From Bactrocera neohumeralis (lineage: Eukaryota; Arthropoda; Insecta; Diptera; Tephritidae), in assembly GCF_024586455.1 (NCBI RefSeq), contig NC_065923.1, positions 69,289,076 to 69,353,075 of the forward strand: a stretch of DNA of 64,000 nucleotides, given 5' to 3'. The notes below the pieces were generated by a model. That model was not told the DNA's origin. It did not search any database and saw only the letters and a list, made by a program, of their open reading frames with translations. Positions 52,401 to 54,859 of the stretch are shown piece after piece (positions within the stretch are counted from its first letter, which is position 1; every line of letters starts with the position of its first letter). A program made the translations under genes and the position numbers.

Positions 52401-53507
52401 TTGTGTTTTGGCAGACGCCAGGCGATTTTGGTATCTAGTTTTGCTGAAAAGACACTACCTCCCACTCCATTATCCCTGCCGTATAGATGATTACCCCTGC
52501 GCCCTTGTTCCCTTCGCCCTGTTTCACAACCTTCTCTGGAAGGAAGGCAATATTGGGTATAAAATTTAAATGCAATTCTATAGGATTTCGAAAATCCGTG
52601 GTATTGGGTAGAGATGGAACTTACAAAGTATCATAAAATAATCCTTTTTACTGTCTAATAGGGAGGATTCTCTCAGTCTAAAAGCTGACTTCGCTGCCAG
52701 TTGCTTACAATGCAAGTCTGTTGGCAGCAAGTGTAAAATGACGTTGTTCTAAGAGCTCCACTGATAAAAATAGAGTATCTTAATAGTATAATAAAATAGT
52801 TACATGTACATATATATTTACATATGTGTGGAAAAATCAAGTAGAAGACGCAAAAAATCTATATGCCAACAGTTACTTATTTATGTTAGTAGATAATTCA
52901 CCGCTATCGACAGCAACTTAGTAATTTTATGCTAACACAAGCAGTTTGTCAACTCACCGTAGGGCACCTTATCGTCTTGGTTGTCATCCAGCGATGTCGC
53001 CGATGAAGACACGTCGTCGTCCCACTCCTCAGCTGTATTGGCGTACGGCGCTGTAACCACTTCAACGCTATCGCCATCAGCAACAACATCAATAATATCA
53101 TCAGATGAGTTGGAGTTGCGTGATTTTTTATTTTGACGCTGACGACGACGATGTTGCCGTTGATGTTGCTGCTGCTGCTGCTGCTGTTGTCGCCGTACGC
53201 GCTGTTGCTGTTGGCGTTGGTGTTGCTGTTGCTGTTTGCTCAAAACCAATTGTTGCCACTTTTTTTTCTCTAACGAATCCATGAGCACTGCATCGGCAAC
53301 GGCGTCCGCATCTGCGCTGCTGCTCTGCCGCAAATGACTAAGCATTTCACGCGCCTGCGTCGTCGTGTATTTATCGACCAAATCCTCAACGCTCGCGCTG
53401 CCAACATTGCTGTTATCGTTGCCATTGCCGGCAGCCTGTGCTGACAAGTGTAGTAGCGTTAGCAACACGATTATGGTGAGCGTCAGGCAAAAATGCAGGT
53501 AATGCAT
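1271..53507 (-). CDS. Reck: RECK orthologue (reversion-inducing cysteine-rich protein with Kazal motifs), 5' half; 4 exons, partial
   Basis: Join of 53507-52958, 24093-24038, 3847-3724 and 1488-1271 on the minus strand: 948 nt, 316 codons, continuing beyond the left edge. Introns begin GT and end AG, and phases fit at every junction (1, 0, 1, 0). Order of parts: signal peptide (residues 1 to about 25), Gln/Arg-rich then acidic insert (about 91-180), then cysteine-knot repeats: CC-x6-C-x3-C in exon 2, a YCPSMQTSFWSCMN segment in exon 3, and RCCALGLSPRCRNAC, CRKSDEQHMFAC and RCCSTARTSEC in exon 4. These line up in order with the N-terminal cysteine motifs of vertebrate RECK. In vertebrates RECK is a GPI-anchored cell-surface glycoprotein that restrains matrix metalloproteases and acts with GPR124 in Wnt7 signalling; its role in this fly is inferred only from the family. 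Kazal domains and the GPI signal would lie outside the window. Exons 2-4 are very safe; assignment of exon 1 rests on phase, strand and the signal peptide. Confidence 0.87.
1750..2170 (+). mobile_element. RTE-like LINE fragment (endonuclease-to-RT linker)
   Basis: Translation with minor breaks reads EFDQLPDRDSSRKLYEKMRR, THGGDLVTD, LWREHFSSLLNG, DDNGADLPLPSHEEF and KSNKAAGSSW. This is the segment between endonuclease and reverse transcriptase typical of RTE-like non-LTR elements. It is cut directly where an I/LOA-type piece begins at about 2196. Confidence 0.72.
2196..3360 (+). mobile_element. I/LOA-type LINE, 3' part: post-RT, RNase H, zinc-finger tail
   Basis: In three frames one reads GAIGKRWGPSPKVVVWLYDT and KPIMFYGLFMWWRALEKTTL (post-RT), SDSRAAILAVNSLT and WVPGHSGIAGNCKADELAR (RNase H), then PDAICRSCL and LLDCPVFGRSRLKHLGMHTF (C-terminal Cys motif). 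It ends in CATCTAACCTAACCTAAG, a TAACC-type tail. It is 5'-truncated and frameshifted but is the best-preserved 3' end of this family here. Confidence 0.82.
3724..3847 (-). CDS. Reck: Reck coding exon 3
   Basis: 124 nt between a consensus acceptor (TTTTTACTTGCAG) and donor (TTAGAAG then GTAAGT). It enters in phase 0 and leaves in phase 1. The encoded 41 residues contain KKYCPSMQTSFWSCMNLTLE, aligning with APDYCPETMVEIWNCMNSS of vertebrate RECK, with both cysteines and the Trp kept. It falls directly after the exon 2 cysteine motif in the known family order. Confidence 0.9.
4440..4705 (+). mobile_element. Internally deleted Tc1/mariner-like (DEAHF family) remnant
   Basis: Translation gives a short FSDEANFLINGYVNK block, where the catalytic motif SDEAHF reads SDEANF. 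It then jumps to the same 3' non-coding end seen at 15365-15435: ATTCAATTTTAAGTTTCTGTG, T-run, AAGTAGGGACCCTCG. The D2 and D3 catalytic regions are deleted, making this a MITE-like derivative of the longer copy at 14590. Confidence 0.72.
4860..5015 (-). mobile_element. I/LOA-type LINE fragment, RNase H
   Basis: The minus strand reads RLVWVPGPSGIGGNCKVVEL, the conserved RNase H block WVPGHSGIAGNCKADEL with the His changed to Pro. Nothing recognisable remains on either side. Confidence 0.65.
5020..7030. other. Unassigned intronic sequence
   Basis: No open frame of note. The stretch 5340-5575 is clearly more GC-rich than its surroundings and looks like a repeat fragment, but I could not assign it. 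5900-6700 is AT-rich with no recognised domain. Confidence 0.5.
7040..7178 (+). mobile_element. RTE-like LINE 3' end with AAG tail
   Basis: RKDQVEKDL is followed by LGYNRVSSVDAC and the tail AAAAAAGAAGAAGAAA. It matches the last codons of the longer copies at 18775-19430 and 46960-47430. Confidence 0.65.
7240..7520 (-). mobile_element. Tc1/mariner-like (DEAHF family) transposase N-terminal fragment
   Basis: The minus strand reads MERTEDTIADL, stop, QRIEEDPNKSIRHRAH, then a WKIL-like block. This corresponds to the second helix-turn-helix region of the family, of which a longer form is at 54860-55330. Stops and frameshifts are present. Confidence 0.55.
7521..8259. other. Unassigned intronic sequence
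   Basis: No recognised domain or repeat; AT-rich with short open frames only. Confidence 0.5.
8260..9030 (+). mobile_element. RTE-like LINE, RT C-terminus to 3' end
   Basis: Reads FSSPEKVAKEFGFVMNDGKT, later RVSDEYRWRWNHELYELL, KIQRMRCLSHVVRLVDHA, FDSRPMGQQKSKD and the C-terminal block ending at KGRNN, all hallmarks of the region after the RT domain in this family. It ends in CAAAGAAGAAGAAATG, the AAG-type tail. Several stops and frameshifts. Confidence 0.78.
9855..10680 (+). mobile_element. mariner (mauritiana/cecropia-like), internally deleted
   Basis: Begins after TA with TTAGGTGAGCAACTAAGTTC, a mariner-like terminal repeat. It then has the N-terminal MSDFLPNNHHLREVLIFF block, the linker around HEDI and MIQKQRTWVP, and jumps to the C-terminal YLETLKWEALPHLPYSLY, SSDSYLFRSMVHGMAQHQF and IEKWFYSWIAS blocks. 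The central region with the first two catalytic Asp residues is deleted. Confidence 0.78.
10690..11430. other. Unassigned intronic sequence
   Basis: A short frame near 10920-11020 reads EEEVNEWLTEMQNSKKLQRV but could not be assigned. Otherwise AT-rich and featureless. Confidence 0.45.
11440..12260 (+). mobile_element. I/LOA-type LINE fragment (post-RT and RNase H start)
   Basis: Reads LLKQIQRLAVLTITKALRTN (post-RT block), then YTEGSKW and IQPSRILQYLL-like remnants of the RNase H start and CKAFQLVGWHAES. Heavily mutated. It meets a 5'-truncated mariner at about 12265. Confidence 0.6.
12265..13070 (+). mobile_element. mariner transposase, central and C-terminal part
   Basis: Reads LTGIIGISKGSVKTILKDHL, LSDYQIVLKCFITGDKSF, SRSKIKLILTVFFD, LDHDNARSHTALVIRKFF, LADLAPYDFWLFSKLKRPLR and ESIENIKRESLRALK. 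All three catalytic Asp positions are still visible (TGDK, HDNA, APYD), but several stops interrupt the frame. The N-terminal DNA-binding part is absent. Confidence 0.85.
13071..14589. other. Unassigned intronic sequence
   Basis: Contains TATG microsatellite runs (13400-13440, 13560-13580, 13730-13765) and two isolated splice-donor-like sites: GAG then GTAAGT at about 13490 on plus, and TTTGG then GTAAGT at about 13330 on minus. No coding exon attaches to them. An open frame of 121 codons at 13654-14019 is T-rich and hydrophobic and was not called. Confidence 0.5.
14590..15435 (+). mobile_element. Tc1/mariner-like element (DEAHF family), longest transposase copy
   Basis: Pieces read YKIQLAQKLKLLHLPKRH, SSQILFNDEAHFWLNGYEN, then after a frameshift VENVTVNGDHYRAMINDYLM, GIWFQQNGATSHTSHQSIDL, LREHFGEQIISRFGPVDWPP and ITPLNFFLCGYVKSEV. 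The family usually has FQQDGA and PLDFFLWG; here the second and third catalytic Asp are both Asn, so the copy is dead. The 3' end is AT-rich and ends AAGTAGGAAACCTCG, shared with the deleted copy at 4440-4705. Confidence 0.8.
15436..17109. other. Unassigned intronic sequence
   Basis: A 115-codon open frame on minus (16919-16572, starting MRQFFLFDIFIHCK) lies here. It has no recognised domain and sits in AT-rich sequence; it may be chance or an old transposon. Nothing else was assigned. Confidence 0.45.
17110..17640 (+). mobile_element. mariner transposase, C-terminal fragment
   Basis: Reads DHTFVESITTVDETLV, NEPKPKTHNKAG, WILLYDNAPSHQATIVTEFK, HPPCDFFL and KCFEDWKNRWHKYIT. The YDNAPSH and PPCDFFL blocks hold the second and third catalytic Asp. 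The 3' end GGGTACCTTTTTGTCGCAATG resembles a mariner terminal repeat. The frame is interrupted by stops. It differs in sequence from the copies at 12265 and 21392. Confidence 0.75.
17641..18774. other. Unassigned intronic sequence
   Basis: AT-rich, no recognised domain. Confidence 0.5.
18775..19430 (+). mobile_element. RTE-like LINE, internally deleted, with AAG tail
   Basis: Reads SEFDIPES, GKDLSELFATKRGFRHGDFL (RT motif before the active site), skips the YADD region, then RPNSTSRSLSP/TKLYKSFIIPVLLNGAKAWT, FEREVLRKIYGPLCIGN, RQQLRWLGYVVRFDENN and KRRNNWRAVENSA. It ends in AAAGAAGAAGAAGAATC, directly against the dispersed fly repeat at 19427. Confidence 0.82.
19427..19765 (+). repeat. Dispersed non-coding fly repeat, copy A (partial)
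   Basis: Contains the recurring words CCTCAGTTTTTGAGATATCG, CATACAAACTGAACGA, TTCTTGTATGGGAAACTTTT and GGACCACTATAGCATATAG. The same words occur in five other places in this window. No coding capacity. It lacks the GTCTGTCTGT part seen in copy F. Confidence 0.75.
19766..21390. other. Unassigned intronic sequence
   Basis: Non-repetitive AT-rich DNA with (ACAT)n and (TATG)n stretches at 20210-20235, 20560-20600 and 21050-21095. No recognised coding domain. Confidence 0.5.
21390..22095 (+). mobile_element. mariner transposon, 5' end, HTH domain and internally deleted catalytic region
   Basis: Starts at a TA (21390-21391) followed by CGAGGTGTAGCTATTAG. The frame from 21527 encodes the helix-turn-helix part (GAETCRMLEKAFGDNCLSRA, VWYKLVKEDRERVDNLPRTG, RPSTSTDDQHINKIKEL), a stop, the second HTH (LTGIFGISEG) and then AMFVDYRGVVHSELLPTGQ and RRLREVIRKK. 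The block with the first catalytic Asp is deleted and the 3' end is missing. Confidence 0.85.
22096..22445. other. Unassigned intronic sequence
   Basis: No recognised feature between the mariner remnant and the next LINE fragment. Confidence 0.45.
22450..22910 (-). mobile_element. I/LOA-type LINE fragment, RNase H
   Basis: The minus strand reads TVLLRSAASFSEVNIHSDCR, LALSSSTMRSVMKCRSSLSI, RRVLVPGHHGIT, stop, NCKADELVGKGTL. It parallels the plus copy at 2590-2820 almost block by block. Interrupted by one stop and 3' degraded. Confidence 0.78.
23340..23702 (+). mobile_element. Retroelement 3'-end remnant with TAACC tail
   Basis: Ends GGCCCACCAGATTAACCTAACCTAACCTAAACTG, the TAACC-type tail also found on I/LOA-type pieces at 3350 and 42970. 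The upstream 360 bases hold no domain I can assign, so only the tail supports this call. Confidence 0.45.
24038..24093 (-). CDS. Reck: Reck coding exon 2 (56-nt micro-exon, first CC motif)
   Basis: Acceptor TTCTTCCAG precedes ACATTTACACTT and the donor is AAT followed by GTAAGT. With the leading G from exon 1 it encodes 19 residues, DIYTCCSEVFGSCRTSCEN. This matches the spacing CC-x6-C-x3-C of the first cysteine motif of vertebrate RECK (ALCCNHSKDNQMCRDVCEQ). It is isolated in the middle of almost 50 kb of intron and is easily missed by gene finders. Confidence 0.85.
24690..25490 (-). mobile_element. I-type LINE, RNase H to C-terminus
   Basis: The minus strand reads a degraded FQAEVF block, YSDSQVE, MADELACSAAESRMMWPKSC, MGPHTIKELLRT, then RVLVALHTGHCRLRKHLSNL, SCANYRFCDMKQGTSEHLIL and DCPAICRSRVKALS. 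RNase H and the C-terminal Cys motif are in the expected order, frameshifted. The same family as the plus fragment at 44380-44960. Confidence 0.8.
25490..25722 (+). repeat. Dispersed non-coding fly repeat, copy B (partial)
   Basis: ACGAGATATCTTCACGAAAT, TCAGATCGGATCACTATAGC, ATAGCTGTCATACAAACTGA and CGGTATTATAGCTTCGCTGC match copies A, D, E and F. Confidence 0.75.
25721..26990. other. Unique intronic sequence with a 180-codon open frame
   Basis: Somewhat richer in GC than its flanks and free of recognised transposons. A frame of 180 codons (25721-26263, plus, starting MIFIFSASYTML) contains a Ser/His-rich stretch and a hydrophobic stretch, but no domain I recognise and no supporting splice or start context. 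It starts inside the end of a repeat, which argues against a gene. Confidence 0.35.
27050..27420 (-). mobile_element. RTE-like LINE fragment, internally deleted, with AAG tail
   Basis: The minus strand reads DLVYLGTSINTNKNVSLKIQ, RRITLAKRCYYGHSS, KTKFYK, a YGTEAWTMTTSDEPTL block, then jumps to RTAKRKNDWRAVVNSA and the tail AAGGAAGAAGAAGAAGAAAC. Confidence 0.8.
27476..27775 (+). mobile_element. Tc1/mariner-like (DEAHF family) transposase fragment
   Basis: Reads NWTVCFQQDDATCCTSINLL, KKTFGELVI, stop, PRGPVA, stop, PPKS, stop, DLSQLNSF and then IDALKENIRHIIADIRLQRL. It is the D2-D3 catalytic region and C-terminus of the family at 14590; the second catalytic Asp (FQQD) is kept, with the third region degraded. 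Confidence 0.75.
27776..28505 (+). mobile_element. I/LOA-type LINE, RNase H to C-terminus
   Basis: Reads VLGIAKACEVLLNNNERV, INIHTDSQAALLPC/ALSTT, LKLTGKSKPLVHNLGSR, then ITGHWPFGEL, NNICCSCQLKEYTEMVFHFL and CECHHKAHTKYLE. RNase H block plus Cys-rich C-terminus, frameshifted between them. Confidence 0.72.
28690..28840 (+). mobile_element. Jockey-type 3' UTR remnant with CAA tail
   Basis: Non-coding sequence ending AATTATGCCGCTACAACAACAACATG, of the type found after jockey-like open frames in flies. No coding part remains. Confidence 0.45.
28841..29712. other. Unassigned intronic sequence
   Basis: AT-rich, no recognised domain. Confidence 0.5.
29713..30420 (-). mobile_element. Jockey-type LINE, C-terminal part and CAA tail
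   Basis: The minus strand reads TGDLLLSFIEHLHNEARMPF, VKEHNTLLPKQLQLLCFR, PKKIRKAFIQHVDELEQYTD, ATNFRRLPNAIHSGAINTFI and GSLPVNGVLKSP, then degraded sequence, and ends in AACAACAACAAC (TTGTTGTTG on plus). It corresponds block by block to the plus copy at 34070-34819. Confidence 0.82.
30490..31790. repeat. AT-rich short-period repeat block dense in TATCGATA
   Basis: About 1.3 kb built from a degenerate unit of roughly 50-60 bases resembling AAAGTGAATTATCGATATTT plus ATCAAACTATC. The palindrome TATCGATA occurs ten times between 30763 and 31720, with many near-matches. No coding capacity. The unit has no resemblance to the transposons around it. Confidence 0.8.
31791..33010. other. Unique intronic sequence, CA/CAA-rich
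   Basis: Free of recognised transposons. Rich in CAACAA and GCAACA (32080-32220, 32290-32330) with TTGTTG on the other side (32640-32700). This composition is common in fly enhancers and long 5' UTRs. No coding exon could be supported. Confidence 0.5.
33010..33108 (-). repeat. Dispersed non-coding fly repeat, copy C (short)
   Basis: CTTACAAGAACTTGTTTTTG and GGTCAGTTTGTACGACAGCT are the reverse complement of the words in the other copies. Only about 100 bases remain. Confidence 0.65.
33110..34069 (+). mobile_element. R1/LOA-type LINE, 5' UTR and ORF1 (part 1)
   Basis: Reads ESVIIKLAKGNSYAEILKNN at 33960-34020 and KEAEVKIKGI up to the break; upstream a Lys/Glu-rich frame starts MTKSRNTGASSVEVVGYLPP (33368). 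This is the gag-like ORF1 of R1/LOA-type elements, where VIIK-x-AxGxSYAEILK is characteristic. The frame is interrupted at 34069 by a jockey-type insertion and resumes at 34820 with IKGIRKTG. Confidence 0.78.
34058..34069 (+). repeat. Target-site duplication, left copy
   Basis: ATCAAAGGTATC, matching ATCAAAGGGATC at 34820-34831 with one mismatch, flanking the jockey-type insertion. Confidence 0.8.
34070..34819 (+). mobile_element. Jockey-type LINE (5'-truncated) nested in ORF1 of another LINE
   Basis: Starts in the middle of the jockey reading frame (GTQMRKLQTCQN, then ALRTTTGCRLMSPVEHPHSE), continues ELHSKQFLLGCFRRNYPC, FNYVDDIVQYADRTSDATKF, RQVLTAIHSGAINTFTDSLL, VNGVLGIKSPPIADKELELP, RVTLAQLRSEYCSRLNSYLS, CPACSESPHDTGHLFACPAN. 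It ends GTTAGAACAACAACAACA. The reading is nearly intact with few frameshifts, so this is a comparatively young insertion. Confidence 0.9.
34820..34831 (+). repeat. Target-site duplication, right copy
   Basis: ATCAAAGGGATC directly follows the CAA tail of the jockey-type element; see the left copy at 34058-34069. Confidence 0.8.
34832..35440 (+). mobile_element. R1/LOA-type LINE ORF1 (part 2) with zinc knuckles
   Basis: Continues the interrupted ORF1: GIRKTGAGTLLLELEK, a variable stretch, TKEEIAGAVKEALQG, RAYIMLDQDKADVLM, ARIKIGWINCRLQLK, then CFRCFGPRHLTWDCKRPDRR and PSCYLCEEANNVLGSAKC. These are the CCHC-type zinc knuckles of the gag-like protein. Stops and frameshifts are present. Confidence 0.82.
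35441..35760. other. Unassigned intronic sequence
   Basis: No recognised feature. Confidence 0.45.
35761..36060. repeat. Two-unit tandem repeat, period about 183 bp
   Basis: GAAATTTGTCCAGTTATGG begins at 35765 and again at 35948, each followed by a CCGGCTATGAGGA(C/T)TG block and a GTATTTT block. Two diverged units. Confidence 0.75.
36061..37160. other. Intronic sequence with CA/TG microsatellites
   Basis: Microsatellite-like ACAC/TGTG stretches at 36390-36420 and 36820-36860. The motif TTTAAACGCATTTTCTCGAA near 36070 recurs at 38970 (TTTAAACGCGTTTTCTCGAA), so it belongs to a dispersed repeat. No coding evidence. Confidence 0.5.
37160..37470. repeat. Three-unit tandem repeat (GGGTGCCTTTTT unit)
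   Basis: The core ATAGGGTGCCTTTTTAGAGC occurs at about 37168, 37303 and 37408 with 134- and 105-base spacing, each followed by TATAGAA(A/C)TTTG and a TTTCAAATA block. The units have diverged in AT-rich spacers. Confidence 0.8.
37740..38200. repeat. A-rich low-complexity tract
   Basis: Runs of 7-30 A broken by ATATAT, GGCGATA and GCGAACTT words. The longest A run spans about 38029-38056. Such tracts are prone to assembly and sequencing error. Confidence 0.8.
38201..39045. other. Unassigned intronic sequence
   Basis: AT-rich; 38200-38400 has repeated words (AAAAATTTTGAAAAA, TTTTTTGAAAAATTCATAAC) suggesting a dispersed non-coding repeat. No coding domain. Confidence 0.45.
39047..39560 (-). mobile_element. 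I/LOA-type LINE fragment (post-RT and RNase H)
   Basis: The minus strand reads TTYTVALSGPLHIAPGDIAG, CMAVKVAIRLREAG (post-RT), then MRPLTVSSELVKESMTSLSV, VELVWVPRSSWHRNGQASLA (RNase H, frameshifted form of WVPGHRGIAGNGQADELA). It ends at a TCTAATCTAACCTAT, a degraded TAACC tail. Confidence 0.65.
39690..40145 (-). mobile_element. RTE-like LINE, reverse transcriptase core
   Basis: The minus strand reads YQLFVDFKAAFDS, SVGIGKHLSGQCDTKQGFRQ, GSSLSSDCFKLLL, VELPAYADNIDIIGLNNRTV and SSLDKEVKQMSPVVNEGKT. FVDFKAAFDS holds the first catalytic Asp of the RT; the usual YADD box is YADN here. This is the only clear RT active-site region of this family in the window. Confidence 0.82.
40146..41160. other. 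Unassigned intronic sequence
   Basis: AT-rich with TATG/ACAT microsatellites (40495-40520, 40870-40905). No coding evidence. Confidence 0.5.
41161..41502. repeat. TTG/TTA trinucleotide microsatellite
   Basis: Long imperfect (TTG)n with TTA, TCG and TTT interruptions at 41161-41425 and a shorter perfect run at 41480-41500. Every frame of either strand gives homopolymers of Cys, Val, Leu, Asn, Gln or Thr, so the apparent open frames are not genes. Confidence 0.9.
41503..42440. other. Unassigned intronic sequence
   Basis: Contains a local duplication of CAATCTTGGAATTAGAAATT at about 42008 and CAATCTTGGCACTAGAAATT at about 42050. Nothing else recognised. Confidence 0.45.
42440..42985 (+). mobile_element. 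I/LOA-type LINE 3' end, possibly two overlapping copies
   Basis: Reads NDTETSFLIYHLLRDYGLNT, then LSKAGFSLVVEV, RICMKNEEVEAPQHFAPDRL, RLESHTFRYSTELLGIAIKR and LRKFLLATTRF, the C-terminal Cys motif and tail of the family at 2196-3360. It ends GATCAGCCATCAAACCTAACCTAG, the same 3' terminus as the copy there. Confidence 0.75.
42986..44380. other. Unassigned intronic sequence
   Basis: No recognised domain. Short frames at 43146-43352 (starting MSERKESLFGVKDR) and 43816-44064 have no family resemblance that I can see. Confidence 0.45.
44380..44960 (+). mobile_element. I-type LINE, RNase H end and C-terminus
   Basis: Reads VTGHKGIAENELVNELARFA, then after a shift TGHRKLKKHLHNMGLASFAN, CRFCDWEPETPEHLLIDCTA and VCGRRMKVFGSMFLNRDQIA. 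The Cys-x2-Cys/His motif and DC are as in the minus copy at 24690-25490. Confidence 0.78.
45180..45785 (-). mobile_element. I-type LINE, reverse transcriptase C-terminal half
   Basis: The minus strand reads MAYADDIAILITWRCLQLTR, FNTVQNLVSEAALGLNPRQ, INGTQHSLKDRTKYSYLGV, then LCITGALRTTPTAAFELVLN and VPHIDLFAENCAAKSARRLL. YADD is the RT active site. It lies 220 bases from the opposite-strand fragment at 44380-44960, probably of the same family. Confidence 0.82.
45786..46955. other. Unassigned intronic sequence
   Basis: AT-rich, a short (TATG)n at 46477-46500, no coding domain. Confidence 0.5.
46960..47440 (+). mobile_element. RTE-like LINE, internally deleted 3' part
   Basis: Reads KEMGRVVNEGKTKYPLS, then KTKLYKTLITGIMLYRTKAW, TMRVDVTSFREKY, IVSELRDSGYAGLV, ALKVFDAVLAGEAEKEE, a RRTWLHLESLIGAKHRQERT block and a degraded tail CAATAAAGTAGAATAATG. 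Same family as 18775-19430. Confidence 0.75.
47480..48120. repeat. Tandem repeat, about three units, period about 186 bp
   Basis: CAATCTCAATAT(A/G)CACAG lies at 47591 and 47777, and a diverged GAATCTATAT at 47964. AATAATTTCTAGCTT lies at 47671, 47857 and, as AATAATTTCCAGCTT, at 48021. The units share TTGAGCTCTTG and TGGATTTCG blocks. Spacings of 186, 186-187 and 164 show a short satellite-like array with a deletion in the last unit. Confidence 0.85.
48121..49285. other. Unique intronic sequence, moderately GC-rich
   Basis: 48480-48770 and 48880-49030 are more GC-rich than average and free of transposon signatures. A 96-codon frame at 48431-48721 begins with a hydrophobic MTLLLLLLCFLNA, and a good donor (CAA then GTAAGT) sits at about 48558, but no second exon could be attached. 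It could be regulatory sequence or an unrecognised exon. Confidence 0.35.
49286..49775 (+). mobile_element. I/LOA-type LINE, deleted between RT tail and RNase H
   Basis: A VKYLGLFIDRKIS block (RT C-terminus) is followed after a gap by LSQGMSLVTINSIKLLHYQI, RFVWVPDHSEIAGNYKAVEL, ARRKESASKG and LALSKVHLAAVLLD. RNase H is recognisable with conserved WVP-H-IAGN. Confidence 0.72.
49776..51070. other. Unassigned intronic sequence with one small LINE tail
   Basis: AT-rich. Only 50455-50560 could be assigned (next entry). Confidence 0.45.
50455..50560 (-). mobile_element. RTE-like LINE 3'-end scrap
   Basis: The minus strand reads LDTLGISNWRQTAKRKNDWR, AVVNS, the C-terminal block of the RTE-like family at 18775 and 27050. 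Confidence 0.65.
51070..51610 (-). repeat. Dispersed non-coding fly repeat, copy D (longest)
   Basis: Read on minus it runs: CTAAGTTTGCCACAATG, GAGCTGAGTCGATTTAGC, a short GTCC-type run, GAACTAGTTCTTCAGA, GATATCGGACCTCTATAGC, CATACAAACTGACCGAT, ACTTTTTTATTTGCCAAGAT, and ends with a GTGCTACTGAAGTC block. About 540 bases, the most complete of six copies. Confidence 0.8.
51700..52540 (-). mobile_element. I/LOA-type LINE, RNase H to C-terminus
   Basis: The minus strand reads DNCEADELARIFTTLQLPYT (RNase H), then LLKFKRNGIRTPVEVLTGHC, IIDSHASKLGDYCRSCQEVE and EEVTIKHLICECKALYRKRI. The last 78 codons (51977-51741) are intact. The upstream RNase H part is broken. Confidence 0.8.
52958..53507 (-). 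CDS. Reck: Reck coding exon 1: signal peptide and low-complexity insert
   Basis: 550 nt, 183 codons plus one base. It starts at the only ATG that gives a classical signal peptide (hydrophobic core at residues 6-20, likely cleavage after LSAQA). It ends at a strong donor, CCCTACG followed by GTGAGT. Residues 91-129 are Gln/Arg-rich with an eight-Gln run encoded mostly by CAG; residues 136-180 are acidic and rich in Asp and Ser. Residues 41-90 (from EDLVDKYTTT) look like an ordered helical segment. The last base, G, combines with AC of exon 2 to give Asp. No clear 3' splice site is visible just upstream, so the 5' UTR may be continuous or start in an unseen exon. It could instead be exon 1 of another secreted protein, but it is the only fitting first exon on this strand. 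Confidence 0.78.
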
Positions 53508-54859
53508 TTGTTTGTTTTATAACTTTTTTGGCTTAAGCGTTTGTTTGATTGTTGTGTGTATTAGTTTCGTTTTGGTATTTTCTTTTACGCCCAACTTACT
53601 TGATAAGTTATTCTGCAGGATATGCTAGTTCCTGTCGCATTTGCGTTTGCTTTCACCACGTTCTTTTTCACCGTATTTTCATGGAGTGTTTTATGTTTGA
53701 ATTTTTTGCATTATACACTTGTGCACTCATTGAATTTATGAATTTATGCCATTAAATATTTATCACCGGAAACGCAGACACTTCCACTATGTCGCTTCTT
53801 CAGCGCATTTTATTGCATTTGCCTGCAGTTTATATGCGATAATTTGCGCATTGCTTATGCATTCATGCCACACTATCAGTTGAGCTGCTGAGTAATGAAG
53901 AAATAATAAATAAATAAACACTTATCACTGCACAAAATATGTGTGTGTTGACTGTTGCACATTTTATTATATTTCTTTGTATTTTATTATACTACAATGC
54001 TCTCCGCTAATTTTATAAATTCAATAGCGCACATTTTCTGCATCAACGAATTTCAATTGTCACTTCTCGCGCAATTACCTAGCCTATGTCATCGCGTCCT
54101 ATGTGCCAATTAGTTTTTGTTGTGCATTGCTCATTCTCTACGCATTTTGACACTTGCCCCACTATCTATACGCACTCGCATCCCTACACACACTCGCCCG
54201 CATTTATCAGTTTCTATGCCTGCACTCGTTGGCATATTTTATATTTTAATAACATCTAAATTCTTTACAGCATTCGTTATGCTCTCACACATCCATATGC
54301 ACATATTCGCTTGTTGACACTTGCTACAAGTTATTGCATTTGTTGTTATTTCATTCGTGTATTTTCTGCCGGCACACAAACGTTGGCAATATGAGCGCAC
54401 ATTTCCCAATTAAATTTTTAATTGAAATTTGTCGCGGCATATTAAACGCTCTCATTCATTTGGATTTATGTGCGTTTTTAATGACGAGTGTACATTTATT
54501 TCATCAAGCTAATAAATTTTGTGTGAACAAAATGCCGGCAGCCGATTTAGCATACGATGCAATGTAAGCGAGTGAATAGCGATTAATTTCTATGGTGATG
54601 AACTCATCTCGCTGAACTATGATTGTGAGTATTTAGTGCATGATGCACAGACATGTGTTATCATCATTATTATTGGAACAAATGCGAAACTTTTGGCGTT
54701 TATGTAAACAAAATTTAGTAGTGCGGTTTAGGTGAAATTCAAATTTCGTTGGGATTAAGTTATAAAATAGTCAGTGAAAAAGTAAAAATTCGTTGAAATG
54801 TTGTGGTGGTGACAATGTTATTTGAAGGTCAAACAATTTGAAGTTGCAGCTAAAACTAA

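Larger units (their letters stand above)
24094..52957 (-). other. Reck intron 1 (28.9 kb)
   Basis: Between the exon 1 donor and exon 2 acceptor. It contains about twenty transposon or tandem-repeat blocks, annotated separately, and some unique sequence that could hold regulatory elements. Confidence 0.72.

Noticed and set aside
52930..52957. C-terminal ELTNCLC of the exon 1 open frame as the true protein end
   Set aside because: It is read from intron sequence after the GTGAGT donor; splicing to exon 2 restores a cysteine motif of the right family.
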